Below are positions 52,548 to 63,692 of a stretch of DNA of 64,000 nt, piece after piece. Under the pieces are notes generated by a model. The model was not told the DNA's origin, did no database searches, and was given only the letters and a program-made list of their open reading frames with translations. Every line of letters begins with the position of its first letter. The first letter of the stretch is position 1. A program made the position numbers and the translations under genes. Origin of the DNA: Nocardia mikamii NBRC 108933 (GTDB lineage Bacteria; Actinomycetota; Actinomycetes; Mycobacteriales; Mycobacteriaceae); contig NZ_BDCM01000008.1 of assembly GCF_001613505.1 (NCBI RefSeq), positions 1 through 64,000 on the forward strand. The letters are read 5' to 3'.

Positions 52548-53021
52548 TCAGTCCAGGCTGTCGCAGGCGGTGCCGTCGTCGCTGCCCCCGCCGCTGCGAG
52601 TCTGGCTGTAGCTCACTGTCGCGCCGGCGGCCCCCGGGGCGGGCGCGAGGTCGAGCTTGCGCGCCCACTGGTCGGTCAGGCGGGCCAGCAGTTCGTCACC
52701 GACGGCGGGGCTGGGCCGGGGCGGTAGTGTCAGCGGGCGTTCGGTGAGCTGAATGCGGCGGCGCTGCGTGAAATCGGCTGTGGCGCCGGGGCGTATCCAG
52801 ACGAGGACCGCGCGTTCCGCGGTGCCGGTGCCGGAATCCGGCGATTCGTCGCGCAGTTGGAGGACGTCGTCGCGATCGAGGGTCCAGATGCCCTCGGCGA
52901 CCCGGACGCTGATGGTGTCACGGGATTCGGCGACCAGGCGGCCGGACAGCGGTAGTGCCGGGTGGCGTGGTTTCGGGCGCGGCCGGGTGTGTCCGGGTAC
53001 CTGGCGGCCGGCATCGTTCAT
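52548..53021 (-). CDS. candidate RiPP precursor with a large leader domain
   Basis: A 157-residue protein directly upstream of the ATP-grasp gene. Residues about 25-95 look like a small beta domain (RLVAESRDTISVRV, GIWTLDRDDVLQL), 108-125 an amphipathic helix (DELLARLTDQWARKLDL), then a Pro/Ala/Gly hinge. The last 23 residues are strikingly polar: hydroxyl residues at 135, 137, 139, 141, 143 and 147, a Gly3 turn (144-146), and acids at 148, 149, 154 and 157, with Cys153. That split of donors and acids fits a graspetide core. I do not recognise the family; the precursor role is inferred from context. ATG 53021 follows GGAG. Confidence 0.65.
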   Translation of the reverse strand: MNDAGRQVPGHTRPRPKPRHPALPLSGRLVAESRDTISVRVAEGIWTLDRDDVLQLRDESPDSGTGTAERAVLVWIRPGATADFTQRRRIQLTERPLTLPPRPSPAVGDELLARLTDQWARKLDLAPAPGAAGATVSYSQTRSGGGSDDGTACDSLD

Positions 53022-53196
53022 GGGCTGGACTCCGATCTGCTCGCGATTTGCCCCGGAAGTCGAGCGTGAACTGGATCATAGCTCGCCGGGGTGCCCGGAC
53101 GGTTCGCAACGAAAGAATTCCGGTGCAAACCCGGTGCCTGGGCCCGGGCGCGGAAAGCGCTATCGCCGAAAGCGATTCGGTTGAGCTGTCAACGCC

Positions 53197-53613
53197 TCAC
53201 AGACCGAGCACACCGGGGGATTCGGCGAGTTCCAGGAACCGCTGACTCGGGTTCGACACGAGTTTGCGCGCGTCGAGATCCATCAGCCCGAGCACGACGG
53301 AGAACTCCGCGGACACGGTGCCGTCGAGCTTGCGGATCTGCTGGTCCATCCAGAACGCCTTGCCCTCGCCCCAGCGGCAATCGCAGGTCACGGTGATCTC
53401 GTCGCCCAGATGCAGTTCCCGCCGATACTTGACCGTCGATTCCAGGACCACCGGGCCCAGCCCGGACAGTCGCATCTTGTCCGGGACCAGACCGGCCGCG
53501 CGCAACACCTCCCAGCGGGCGTGCTCGGCGTACTGGTGGTACACGGCCTGGTTGAGATGGCCGTTGACGTCGAGTTCGTATCCGCGGACGGTGACGGGCA
53601 CAGAAAAGGTCAT
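53197..53613 (-). CDS. hotdog-fold acyl-CoA thioesterase
   Basis: A 138-residue 4HBT-type thioesterase. VRGYELDVNGHLNQAVYHQYAEHARW contains the active-site Asp and the conserved N-G-H-L-N segment; VVLESTVKYRRELHLGDEITV and AEFSVVLGLMDLDARKLV complete the hotdog fold. Cytosolic tetramers of this type hydrolyse acyl-CoAs. ATG 53613 overlaps the stop of a short upstream frame (ATGA); GTG 53631 would also be in frame. It lies upstream of the RiPP candidate but 175 bp away, so membership in that locus is uncertain. Confidence 0.87.
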   Translation of the reverse strand: MTFSVPVTVRGYELDVNGHLNQAVYHQYAEHARWEVLRAAGLVPDKMRLSGLGPVVLESTVKYRRELHLGDEITVTCDCRWGEGKAFWMDQQIRKLDGTVSAEFSVVLGLMDLDARKLVSNPSQRFLELAESPGVLGL

Positions 53614-53765
53614 ACCGGGGCGAACCACCACCCTGTTCCGGGTATTTCCGGATCGGGCGTGGGATCGGTCACCGTGTCGCGGTGGCTACGCGGAAGCGGG
53701 ACGAATTCGCCCCCCATGACGGCGGCGTCCACGCTCCACAGTGTGGTCCAGTTGGGTTGCGGCAC
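53610..53765 (-). CDS. possible small protein coupled to the thioesterase
   Basis: A 51-residue frame from GTG 53765 (or shorter from ATG 53717) that ends with an ATGA overlap on the thioesterase start. Composition is Pro/Thr/Trp-rich (PNWTTLWSV, GTGWWFAPV) and could be a real short protein. No ribosome-binding site or homology is recognised. Confidence 0.3.
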   Translation of the reverse strand: MPQPNWTTLWSVDAAVMGGEFVPLPRSHRDTVTDPTPDPEIPGTGWWFAPV

Positions 53766-53889
53766 TTCGTAATCGGCGGCCGGAGTGGGGTGATCGCACC
53801 ACCGCCGGTATGTCCGTCTCGTCGTCCCCGCTCCGTGAGCATCGGCACATGCTACGACGAACCCGGCAGGGGCGGATATCGTGGGCGGT

Positions 53890-54456
53890 TCAGTCGCGGC
53901 GGCGGACCGACGCCTCCACGAGATCGAGTACGGCCGTGAGGTTTTCGTTGACGTGGCCGGAGGCGATGCGGGCGATGAGCCCGTCGAGCACGAGATCGAG
54001 ATAACCCAGCAGCACGTCGGTGGGCACGTCGTCGCGCAGCGCGCCCGCCGCCTTGCGGCGTTCCAGCCGGGCCAGGGTGGCCGCGGTGAGTTCGGCCGAA
54101 CGCTGGGTCCAGCCGGCGGCGAATTCGGGATCGGTGCGCAGGCGCCGGGCGATCTCGAGGCGGGTGCCCAGCCAGTTGTACTGCGCGGGATTGTCGAGCA
54201 TCTCCCGCATGACCTGCACGATGCCCTCGTTGGCCGCGACCTCGGCCATCCGTCCGGCATCCTCCTGGGCCAAGGCGAGAAACAGGGCGTCCTTGTCCCG
54301 GAAATGATGGAAGATCGCGCCGCGAGACAGGCCGATCGCCTCTTCCAGACGGCGGACGGTCGCACCCTCGTACCCGAATTCGGCGAAACACCGCCGCGCC
54401 CCGTCCAGAATCTGGCTGCGCCGGGCGGCGAGGTGATCGTCACTGACCTTGGGCAT
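53890..54456 (-). CDS. acnR: TetR-family repressor of aconitase (AcnR-like)
   Basis: A 188-residue TetR protein. The HTH is at about 29-50 (ATVRRLEEAIGLSRGAIFHHF), with RDKDALFLALAQEDA next. The AcnR assignment rests on position: it follows acn on the same strand, as Rv1474c follows Rv1475c and as acnR follows acn in Corynebacterium. A match to the AcnR motif lies upstream of acn. ATG 54456 follows GGAGGAG. It would repress acn and hence the TCA-cycle entry in response to citrate/iron state. Confidence 0.88.
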   Translation of the reverse strand: MPKVSDDHLAARRSQILDGARRCFAEFGYEGATVRRLEEAIGLSRGAIFHHFRDKDALFLALAQEDAGRMAEVAANEGIVQVMREMLDNPAQYNWLGTRLEIARRLRTDPEFAAGWTQRSAELTAATLARLERRKAAGALRDDVPTDVLLGYLDLVLDGLIARIASGHVNENLTAVLDLVEASVRRRD

Positions 54457-54483
54457 GGGCTCCTCCAGCGGGGAATGCACGGA

Positions 54484-54513
54484 CCCCCGCGCCGGGACGA
54501 TCCGGCGCGGGGG
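54484..54513. terminator. perfect 12-bp-stem hairpin between acn and acnR
   Basis: CCCCCGCGCCGG (54484-54495) and CCGGCGCGGGGG (54502-54513) pair perfectly around the loop GACGAT. No U-tract follows. It lies 28 bp upstream of the acnR start, so it may attenuate read-through from acn or mark a processing site that lowers acnR relative to acn. Confidence 0.6.
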
Positions 54514-54632
54514 TTCTCACAGTACGAGCATGGACGCGTCGATCCTGCGGCGGCGCAACGCTGTTCGTGCCGGCCCGGCGAGCCGAACGGTCGCCGGGCG
54601 CGGCACGACGCCGCACCGCGTGGTGCGGGCTC

Positions 54633-57428
<2,796 letters not shown>

Positions 57429-57562
57429 ACGTTCAGCTCCACTCGTCGGTGTTCCGATCGGGGCGCGTGCGGGCCCCGTGGGGTGGCCACCGGCGGGGCT
57501 GCGCCGGCGGCTGTCGTCGAGGGCGCGTTTCGGGCTGCGCGCCTCGTACTTCCGAACTCTAA

Positions 57563-57578
57563 CAGTACGCTTGTCCTA
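57563..57578. promoter_or_regulatory. putative AcnR operator upstream of acn
   Basis: CAGTAC-GCTT-GTCCTA resembles the AcnR motif described in Corynebacterium (CAGNAC-N4-GTACTG): one half-site is exact and the other matches in four of six positions. It lies in the acn/57762 divergent region. Confidence 0.5.
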
Positions 57579-57761
57579 TGAAGCATGCGGGGCGCGTACG
57601 GCGCGGCGTGCCGCAATCCATGATGCCCCCGTCGCGTACTGTGCTCGAAGGCCCCGTCGGAGTTGTCGCCTCCGGTGTGCCGGCCAGGTGTGTGTGTTGA
57701 TCACGTGAATGTGTTGGACGTCCGTCGCTGGAGTCGGCGGCTCGACAAGACCGGATGGAAG

Positions 57762-58328
57762 ATGACCGTCTCGTATGCCTCGGTTTTCACCCCCATGGCC
57801 GCGGAGCTACCGCCGGATACCGACGTCGACGCCATCGTGCTGGATCTGGCCGACAACCACGTAGCCGCCCCCGAATCCAAGAATCAGGACAAGCTCGCCG
57901 AGATCGCCGATCAGGCCCGCGCGCACGGCATCGAGCTGAACATCGTGGTCGTGAAGGGAAATCCGGGCCGCGATTCGGATCTGCGCGACCTGGCGACGAC
58001 CCTCGGCAAGAGTGAACACGGCACGGTCGTGGTGTTCAGCGACGACTGGATCGGCACCTACAGCGATTCGATCAACCGAGCGCGGCTGGAATGGGCCGAG
58101 GACAAGGCCAAGTATCAGGGCGGGCACACCGCGACGGCCGCGCAGATCTTCGTCGACCGGCTGGAGACGCCGGAAAAGGTGTCGTGGACCGCGATCACGG
58201 GAGTTGTGCTGGCCGGCACCGTGCTGACCATCGGGGGCCTGTACTACCTCAAGTCCCGGCGGGCGTCGCGGGAGCGGGCGGCGGTGGCCGCCGAGGCCCC
58301 GCCGCATCCGCCGGTGCCGTCTCGCTAG
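57762..58328 (+). CDS. Rv1476-like membrane protein
   Basis: A 188-residue protein. Residues 1-135 form a soluble alpha/beta domain (DTDVDAIVLDLADNHVAAPE, LNIVVVKGNPGRDSDLRDLA, TVVVFSDDWIGTY); one membrane helix follows at about 147-167 (ITGVVLAGTVLTIGGLYYL), ending in a short basic tail. The topology with an N-terminal domain and C-terminal anchor matches Rv1476, which sits between acn and ripA in M. tuberculosis. ATG 57762 gives a normal length; in-frame 57795 is possible. It may act with RipA or its regulators at the membrane; the role is unknown. Confidence 0.85.
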   Translation: MTVSYASVFTPMAAELPPDTDVDAIVLDLADNHVAAPESKNQDKLAEIADQARAHGIELNIVVVKGNPGRDSDLRDLATTLGKSEHGTVVVFSDDWIGTYSDSINRARLEWAEDKAKYQGGHTATAAQIFVDRLETPEKVSWTAITGVVLAGTVLTIGGLYYLKSRRASRERAAVAAEAPPHPPVPSR

Positions 58329-58736
58329 CGGTCTCCGGCGGCCGTCCTCGGCGTGTCGCGCGGCGACTCCGGATGGTCGCCGGAAACTAGCCACCACCTC
58401 GGCAAGCTGCCCGATTCGAGTGATAAGTCGCGATTCGCGGGGCGAAACTGAACGACCGGTTTGGTTTGCCCCGGAACCCCTATTCACGGTTGGCGAATTT
58501 TTAGCAAACCGGAAATTACTCCCCTGTGATTTGTCGTCCGATGTTTCCTCTGTGAAAGAAGTGTCGTACGGTTTCGAGGTGACACTCTTGGGGAAGAAGT
58601 GTCACATGGGCCTCCAGCGTCCCTCGAGGGCAGATGGACCGTTGGTGCTCGTGCGGCGACGCCTCTATCGGTCGCCCAGCGCAGTCCTGGCGAATCTGGT
58701 GCTCGCCGGGAGCCGCAGCGGGATCAGGGAGGTGTG
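58329..58736. other. long leader/promoter region of ripA
   Basis: About 400 bp without a supported gene. It includes an AT-richer segment (about 58480-58560) likely to hold the ripA promoter, and the inverted repeat at 58579-58605. I looked for a c-di-AMP (ydaO) riboswitch core and did not recognise one. Confidence 0.5.
58579..58605. promoter_or_regulatory. inverted repeat upstream of ripA
   Basis: GTGACACT (58579-58586) and AGTGTCAC (58598-58605) are perfect arms around 11 bp, ending 131 bp before the ripA start. Centre spacing fits a dimeric regulator. The arms contain GTCAC-type elements, so MtrA or a CRP-like protein is possible; neither is shown. Confidence 0.5.
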
Positions 58737-60155
58737 ATGCGAATATCGGCGAGGCGGTCCGGGGGTGCCGCGAAGGTCGCTGTGGGGTTGCTCTTATGTG
58801 GGATCGCGCTGACGGTGACGGCTCCGCTGGTGGCCGCGGTGCCACCGCCACCTCCGAATCCGAGCGACGGCGATATCGCCGCGGCGGGTGCGCAGGTCGA
58901 CGCCGGGGTGACTCAGGTCAGTGGCCTGATCAATGAGGTCGCCACCGCCGACCAGCAGCTGGCCCAGCTCGACACCGAGGTCGCCGGCAAGCGGGAAGCC
59001 GTGAACAAGGCGCTGGTCGACCTGCAGAATGCCCGTGACGCCGCCGACGCGGCAGCGGCGACCGTCGCCGCCACCCAGCGCGATCTGCAGTCCGCCGGAA
59101 CTCAGCTGGACCAGGCGCAGGGCAAGTTCGACGAATTCGCCGTCGACGCCTACACCCACCCGGGCTCGACGTCGATGGTGAACTACCTGTCCGGCTCCGA
59201 TCCGGCCTCCGCGCTCGACCGCGCCGATCTGCTCGGCATGGCGTCGAAGAACCAGCAGGCCGCCATCGACGGCCTGCGCCGCGCGCAGGTCGAACAGGCC
59301 AACAAGGATTCCGCCGCCCGCCAGGCCAAGAAGGCCGCCGACACGGCCGCGGACCAGGCCGATCGGAAACGGCAGCAGGCGCAGGCCGCGGTCGCCGCCG
59401 CCAAGGCCGCTCTCGACGAACAGGCGCAGAAGCGCGATGCGCTGATGGCGCAGCGCGATTCGGCCCAGCAGCAGCTCGACCAGGCCCGGGCCACCGTGAC
59501 CGGACTGCAGGGCCAGCGCGACGCCTACCTGGCCTGGGATCGCCGGCGCCGGGCAGAGGTCGCCGCCGCCCAGGCGGCCGCGACCGCCGCCGCGGCGCGC
59601 GCCGCCGCCGATCAGGCCGCGCAGGACCGCGCCGCCGAACTCGGCGCGGGCAAGCGGCCGCACACCCAGCTGGACAACGCCCCGCCGCCGCGCCGGTCGA
59701 TGTCGACCCCCAGCCGGCCCAGCGGTAGCCGCTCCGAACTGATCGAGACGGTCGTCGACCGCGCGATGTCGCAACTCGGCGTCACCTATGCCTGGGGTGG
59801 TGGCGACGAGGACGGGCCCACCAAGGGCATCCACGACGGCGGTGTGGCCGATTCCTACGGCGACTACAACAAAGTGGGCTTCGACTGCTCGGGCCTGATG
59901 ATCTACGCCTTCGCCGGTGTCGGCATCTCCCTGCCGCACTACAGCGGCTACCAGTACACGATGGGCACCCGGGTCAAGGTCGCCCAGCGCGAGCGCGGCG
60001 ACATGCTGTTCTGGGGGTCCAACGGCAGCGAGCACGTCGCGCTGTACCTGGGCGACGGCAAGATGATCGAGGCGCCCGAATCCGGTGACGTCGTGAAGAT
60101 TTCGCCGGTGCGCGAGGGCGGGATCATGCCGTACGCGATTCGCCTGATCACCTGA
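58737..60155 (+). CDS. ripA: RipA-like secreted NlpC/P60 peptidoglycan endopeptidase
   Basis: A 472-residue exported cell-wall hydrolase. Signal peptide at about 1-35 (VAVGLLLCGIALTVTAPLVAA), then a long Ala/Gln-rich coiled coil (45-310) that masks or orients the enzyme, a Pro/Ser linker, and a C-terminal NlpC/P60 domain with Cys384 (FDCSGL), His433 (SEHVALYLGDGK) and Glu445. It cleaves the D-Glu-mDAP bond of peptide stems during septum splitting. ATG 58737 follows GGAGGTG. Position next to the Rv1476-like gene and upstream of moxR1 matches Rv1477. Confidence 0.93.
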   Translation: MRISARRSGGAAKVAVGLLLCGIALTVTAPLVAAVPPPPPNPSDGDIAAAGAQVDAGVTQVSGLINEVATADQQLAQLDTEVAGKREAVNKALVDLQNARDAADAAAATVAATQRDLQSAGTQLDQAQGKFDEFAVDAYTHPGSTSMVNYLSGSDPASALDRADLLGMASKNQQAAIDGLRRAQVEQANKDSAARQAKKAADTAADQADRKRQQAQAAVAAAKAALDEQAQKRDALMAQRDSAQQQLDQARATVTGLQGQRDAYLAWDRRRRAEVAAAQAAATAAAARAAADQAAQDRAAELGAGKRPHTQLDNAPPPRRSMSTPSRPSGSRSELIETVVDRAMSQLGVTYAWGGGDEDGPTKGIHDGGVADSYGDYNKVGFDCSGLMIYAFAGVGISLPHYSGYQYTMGTRVKVAQRERGDMLFWGSNGSEHVALYLGDGKMIEAPESGDVVKISPVREGGIMPYAIRLIT

Positions 60156-60251
60156 CGCACCTCCGAATGATCTTGGCTACCATGCGAATCGGCACACATC
60201 GTGCCGGTCCGTTCGGCACGAGCCGAGAGTTCGGCAGTAGTTGGGGTATTG

Positions 60252-61328
60252 ATGAGGCAGATCCTGTTCTCGGCGGCGATCGCACTCGCGGTCTCGATCA
60301 CCGTGACGCCGTTGCTGATCAGGTTGTTCGCACGCCGGAATCTCGGCCAGCAGATCCGCGTCGAGGGACCGCAGAGTCATCAGGCCAAACGGGGCACGCC
60401 CACCATGGGCGGCATCGCCATCGTGGCGGGGTTGTGGGCCGGTTATCTGGGTTCTCACCTGATCGGCCTGCGCTACGACGCCGAGGGTCCGTCGGCGTCG
60501 GGACTGTTGGTGCTCGGCCTGGCCACCGCGCTGGGCTTCGTCGGCTTCCTCGACGATTTCATCAAGATTCGCAAGCACCGCAATCTGGGGCTGACCGCGA
60601 CGGGCAAGTACATCGGGCAGATCGGCTCGGCCGTGGTCTTCGGAATTCTGGCGCTGCGCTTTCCCGGCAATACCGGGCTGACCCCGGCCAGCCGGCAGGT
60701 GTCGTATGTGCGCGACTGGCCCACGGTGGCCTTCCCGCTGGTGGTTTTCCTGCTGGCGGTGTGCTTCGTGGTGGTCGCCTGGTCCAACGCCGTGAACATC
60801 ACCGACGGTCTGGACGGCCTGGCCGCGGGATCGATGGGTTTCGCGCTGGGCGCCTACGTCATCGTCACCTTCTGGCAGTACACCAATTCCTGTGCCGCCC
60901 ACGCACTTCCGGGCTGCTACAGCGTGCGTGACCCGCTCGACCTGGCCGTGGTGTGCGCGGCCGGTGGCGCCGCCTGCATCGGATTCCTGTGGTGGAATGC
61001 CAATCCGGCCAAGATCTTCATGGGCGATACCGGGTCGCTGGCCCTGGGCGGGCTGCTGGCCGGAATCTCGATCACCACCCGCACCGAATTGCTGATGGTG
61101 GTCGTGGGCGCGTTGTTCTTCGCCGAAATTCTGTCCGTGGCGTTGCAGATCGCGGTTTTCCGCACCACCCGCAACCGGTTGTTCAAGATGGCGCCGTTCC
61201 ATCACCATTTCGAACTCGGCGGCTGGCCCGAAACCACGGTGATCATCAGATTCTGGCTGCTCGCGGGCATCGCGGCCGCGGTGGGCCTGGCCCTGTTCTA
61301 CGCCGAATATCTGGCCGCGGTGGGTTGA
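60252..61328 (+). CDS. mraY: MraY-like phospho-MurNAc-pentapeptide transferase, outside the division cluster
   Basis: A 358-residue integral membrane transferase with about 10 helices. Active-site motifs are complete: DDFIKI (Asp101-Asp102), [13 protein letters not shown] (about 179-191), FMGDTGS (Asp259) and [10 protein letters not shown] (His317-319). This pattern is that of true MraY (lipid I synthase, undecaprenyl phosphate plus UDP-MurNAc-pentapeptide) rather than WecA. It lies between ripA and moxR1, where M. tuberculosis has ripB. No mur or fts genes surround it, so it is probably an extra copy. ATG 60252 gives the standard N-terminus. Confidence 0.92.
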   Translation: MRQILFSAAIALAVSITVTPLLIRLFARRNLGQQIRVEGPQSHQAKRGTPTMGGIAIVAGLWAGYLGSHLIGLRYDAEGPSASGLLVLGLATALGFVGFLDDFIKIRKHRNLGLTATGKYIGQIGSAVVFGILALRFPGNTGLTPASRQVSYVRDWPTVAFPLVVFLLAVCFVVVAWSNAVNITDGLDGLAAGSMGFALGAYVIVTFWQYTNSCAAHALPGCYSVRDPLDLAVVCAAGGAACIGFLWWNANPAKIFMGDTGSLALGGLLAGISITTRTELLMVVVGALFFAEILSVALQIAVFRTTRNRLFKMAPFHHHFELGGWPETTVIIRFWLLAGIAAAVGLALFYAEYLAAVG

Positions 61329-61488
61329 TCCCGCCGCGACCACCCGCCGCGACACGGCAATTCGGAATCAGCGCATTCCGGACACCGTCGAGTGCCTTCC
61401 GATCCGCCCGGGAGGCCTGGCCCGCGACATTGTGCGAGCCCAGTTGCGGCAATCTTGCTCGATACCTGGAATAGTTGGGGCGGCACGC

Positions 61489-62688
61489 ATGGAGACCGAA
61501 GCGAAAGCGGGGAGTTTGGTGACTTCGACGGACGATGTGAGCGCTGGGAGTGCGGTGAAGCAGGCGGAGGCCGCCTCGGGCACTTTGGAGCGTGACGTCG
61601 CGACCCTGGAGAAGGCGATCTACGAAGTCAAACGGGTCATCGTCGGTCAGGACCGGTTGGTCGAGCGGCTGCTCGTCGGCGTTCTGGCTCGCGGGCACGT
61701 GCTGCTCGAGGGTGTGCCCGGTATCGCCAAGACGCTGGCGGTGGAGACCTTCGCGAAGGTGGTCGGCGGCAGCTTCTCGCGCGTGCAGTTCACCCCCGAC
61801 CTGGTGCCCACCGACCTGATCGGTACCCGCATCTACCGGCAGGGCCGCGAGGAGTTCGACACCGAACTCGGTCCGGTCGTCGCCAACTTCGTCCTCGCCG
61901 ACGAGATCAACCGCGCGCCCGCGAAGGTGCAGTCGGCACTGCTCGAGGTCATGGCCGAGCGGCACGTGTCGATCGGTGGCAAGACCTACCCCATGCCCGA
62001 TCCGTTCCTGGTCATGGCGACTCAGAACCCGATCGAGAGCGAGGGTGTGTACCCGCTGCCCGAGGCGCAGCGCGACCGCTTCCTGTTCAAGGTCGTCGTC
62101 GACTATCCGACGGTCGAGGAGGAGCGCGAGATCATCTACCGGATGGGTGTGACCCCGCCGGAGCCCAAGCGGATCCTCGAGCCGGCCGAACTGATCCGGC
62201 TGCAGAAACTGGCCGCCAACACCTTCGTCCACCACGCGCTGGTCGACTACGTCGTGCGCGTCATCGCCGCGACCCGCAAGCCGGCCGAATTCGGGCTGGA
62301 CGACGTCGCGGGCTGGATCGCCTACGGCGCCTCGCCCCGTGCCAGCCTCGGCATCATCGCCGCCGCCCGCGCGGTCGCGCTGATCCGTGGCCGCGATTAC
62401 GTGGTGCCGCAGGACGTCGTCGAGGTCGTTCCGGATGTGCTGCGCCATCGTCTCGTGCTGTCCTACGACGCCCTCGCCGACGAGGTCAGCCCCGACGACG
62501 TGATCCGCCGGGTGCTGCAGACCGTGGGCCTGCCGCAGGTCGCCACGCAGGCCAACGCACCCGCCCAGGGCGGTCCCGCGCCGATGCCGGCTCCGGGCCC
62601 GCAGGCTGTCGCGCCGCAGCCCATCGCCCCGCATCCGGCCGGTCAGCCGCAGAACGGTCAGGGCGCCGGGCAGCCGCAGCGCCAGTGA
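61489..62688 (+). CDS. moxR1: MoxR-family AAA+ ATPase (MoxR1-like)
   Basis: A 399-residue AAA+ ATPase. Walker A GVPGIAKT (75-82), Walker B LADEINRAP (Asp138-Glu139), sensor 1 ATQNPIESEG, and the lid domain are intact; the last 60 residues are a Pro/Gln/Ala-rich disordered tail. MoxR proteins act as chaperones for VWA-domain partners, here the two genes that follow. ATG 61489 is used although the ribosome-binding site is weak. Its stop overlaps the DUF58 start (GTGA), and the order equals Rv1479-Rv1481. Confidence 0.94.
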   Translation: METEAKAGSLVTSTDDVSAGSAVKQAEAASGTLERDVATLEKAIYEVKRVIVGQDRLVERLLVGVLARGHVLLEGVPGIAKTLAVETFAKVVGGSFSRVQFTPDLVPTDLIGTRIYRQGREEFDTELGPVVANFVLADEINRAPAKVQSALLEVMAERHVSIGGKTYPMPDPFLVMATQNPIESEGVYPLPEAQRDRFLFKVVVDYPTVEEEREIIYRMGVTPPEPKRILEPAELIRLQKLAANTFVHHALVDYVVRVIAATRKPAEFGLDDVAGWIAYGASPRASLGIIAAARAVALIRGRDYVVPQDVVEVVPDVLRHRLVLSYDALADEVSPDDVIRRVLQTVGLPQVATQANAPAQGGPAPMPAPGPQAVAPQPIAPHPAGQPQNGQGAGQPQRQ

Positions 62689-63692
62689 GCGGGGCATCGG
62701 ATTCGGTTGCGCCAGTGACGAACTCAGCTCACATCCCTGCCCATCCCGACAGCGCCCCACCGTCGTTCCGGTCCGGAGATCTGCGCGATCCGCGATTGTC
62801 GGCCGCACTGAGAACTCTGGAGCTGACGGTGCGCCGCCGCCTCGACGGCGTGCTGCACGGCGATCATCTCGGCCTGATCCCCGGCCCCGGGTCCGAACCC
62901 GGGGACGCGCGGATGTATCAGCCGGGTGACGATGTGCGCCAGATGGATTGGTCGGTCACCGCCCGCACCACCCATCCGCACGTGCGGCAGATGATCGCCG
63001 ACCGGGAGCTCGAGACCTGGCTCGTGGTCGACCTGTCGGCCAGTCTGGACTTCGGCACCGCGCTGTGCCAGAAGCGTGATCTGGTGGTCGCGGCGGCTGC
63101 CGCGGTGACACATCTGACCAGCGGCGGCGGCAACCGGATCGGCGCGGTCGTCGCCAACGGCGAACGGCTGTACCGGATTCCGGCCCGCACCGGCCGGGTG
63201 CACGCCCAGTCGCTGCTGCGCAGCATCGCGACCACCCCCCATGCGAGCGACGGCGTGCGCGGCGATCTGCGCGGCGCCATCGAATCGCTGCGCCGGCCGC
63301 AACGCAAACGCGGTCTGGCCGTTGTCATTTCGGACTTCCTCGGCGAGATCGACTGGCAGCGTTCGCTGCGCGCGATCTCCGGCCGTCACGATCTGCTCGG
63401 TGTGGAGATCCTCGATCCGCTGGATCTGGATCTGCCCGATGTCGGTGACGTGGTGCTCCACGATCCCGAAACCGGCCGCACCCGCGAATTCACCGTCACT
63501 CCCACCCTGCGCGCCGATTTCGGCCGTGCTGCCCAGCAGCATCGCGAACAGGTCGAGGCGGCGTTGCGCAGTTGCGGCGCGCCGGTGATGACGCTGCGCA
63601 CCGATCGTGACTGGATCGCCGACGTGGTCCGTTTCGTGTCCACTCGGCGCCACACCTTCGGCGCCCCGACCGGGCGGGTGCCCCGACAGTGA
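62685..63692 (+). CDS. DUF58 domain protein (Rv1480-like)
   Basis: A 335-residue cytosolic protein. The DUF58 signature YQPGDDVRQMDWSVTART (78-95) is followed by a VWA-like fold whose MIDAS segment reads VVDLSASLD (Asp116, Ser118, Ser120). It is the middle gene of the MoxR-DUF58-VWA set, which is thought to assemble or activate membrane partners. GTG 62685 overlaps the moxR1 stop, and its own stop overlaps the next start, so all three are coupled. Confidence 0.93.
   Translation: MSGASDSVAPVTNSAHIPAHPDSAPPSFRSGDLRDPRLSAALRTLELTVRRRLDGVLHGDHLGLIPGPGSEPGDARMYQPGDDVRQMDWSVTARTTHPHVRQMIADRELETWLVVDLSASLDFGTALCQKRDLVVAAAAAVTHLTSGGGNRIGAVVANGERLYRIPARTGRVHAQSLLRSIATTPHASDGVRGDLRGAIESLRRPQRKRGLAVVISDFLGEIDWQRSLRAISGRHDLLGVEILDPLDLDLPDVGDVVLHDPETGRTREFTVTPTLRADFGRAAQQHREQVEAALRSCGAPVMTLRTDRDWIADVVRFVSTRRHTFGAPTGRVPRQ

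Noticed and set aside
58329..58736. Possible c-di-AMP (ydaO) riboswitch upstream of ripA
   Set aside because: Such riboswitches do precede cell-wall hydrolase genes in actinobacteria, but I could not find the conserved core here; a covariance-model search would settle it.
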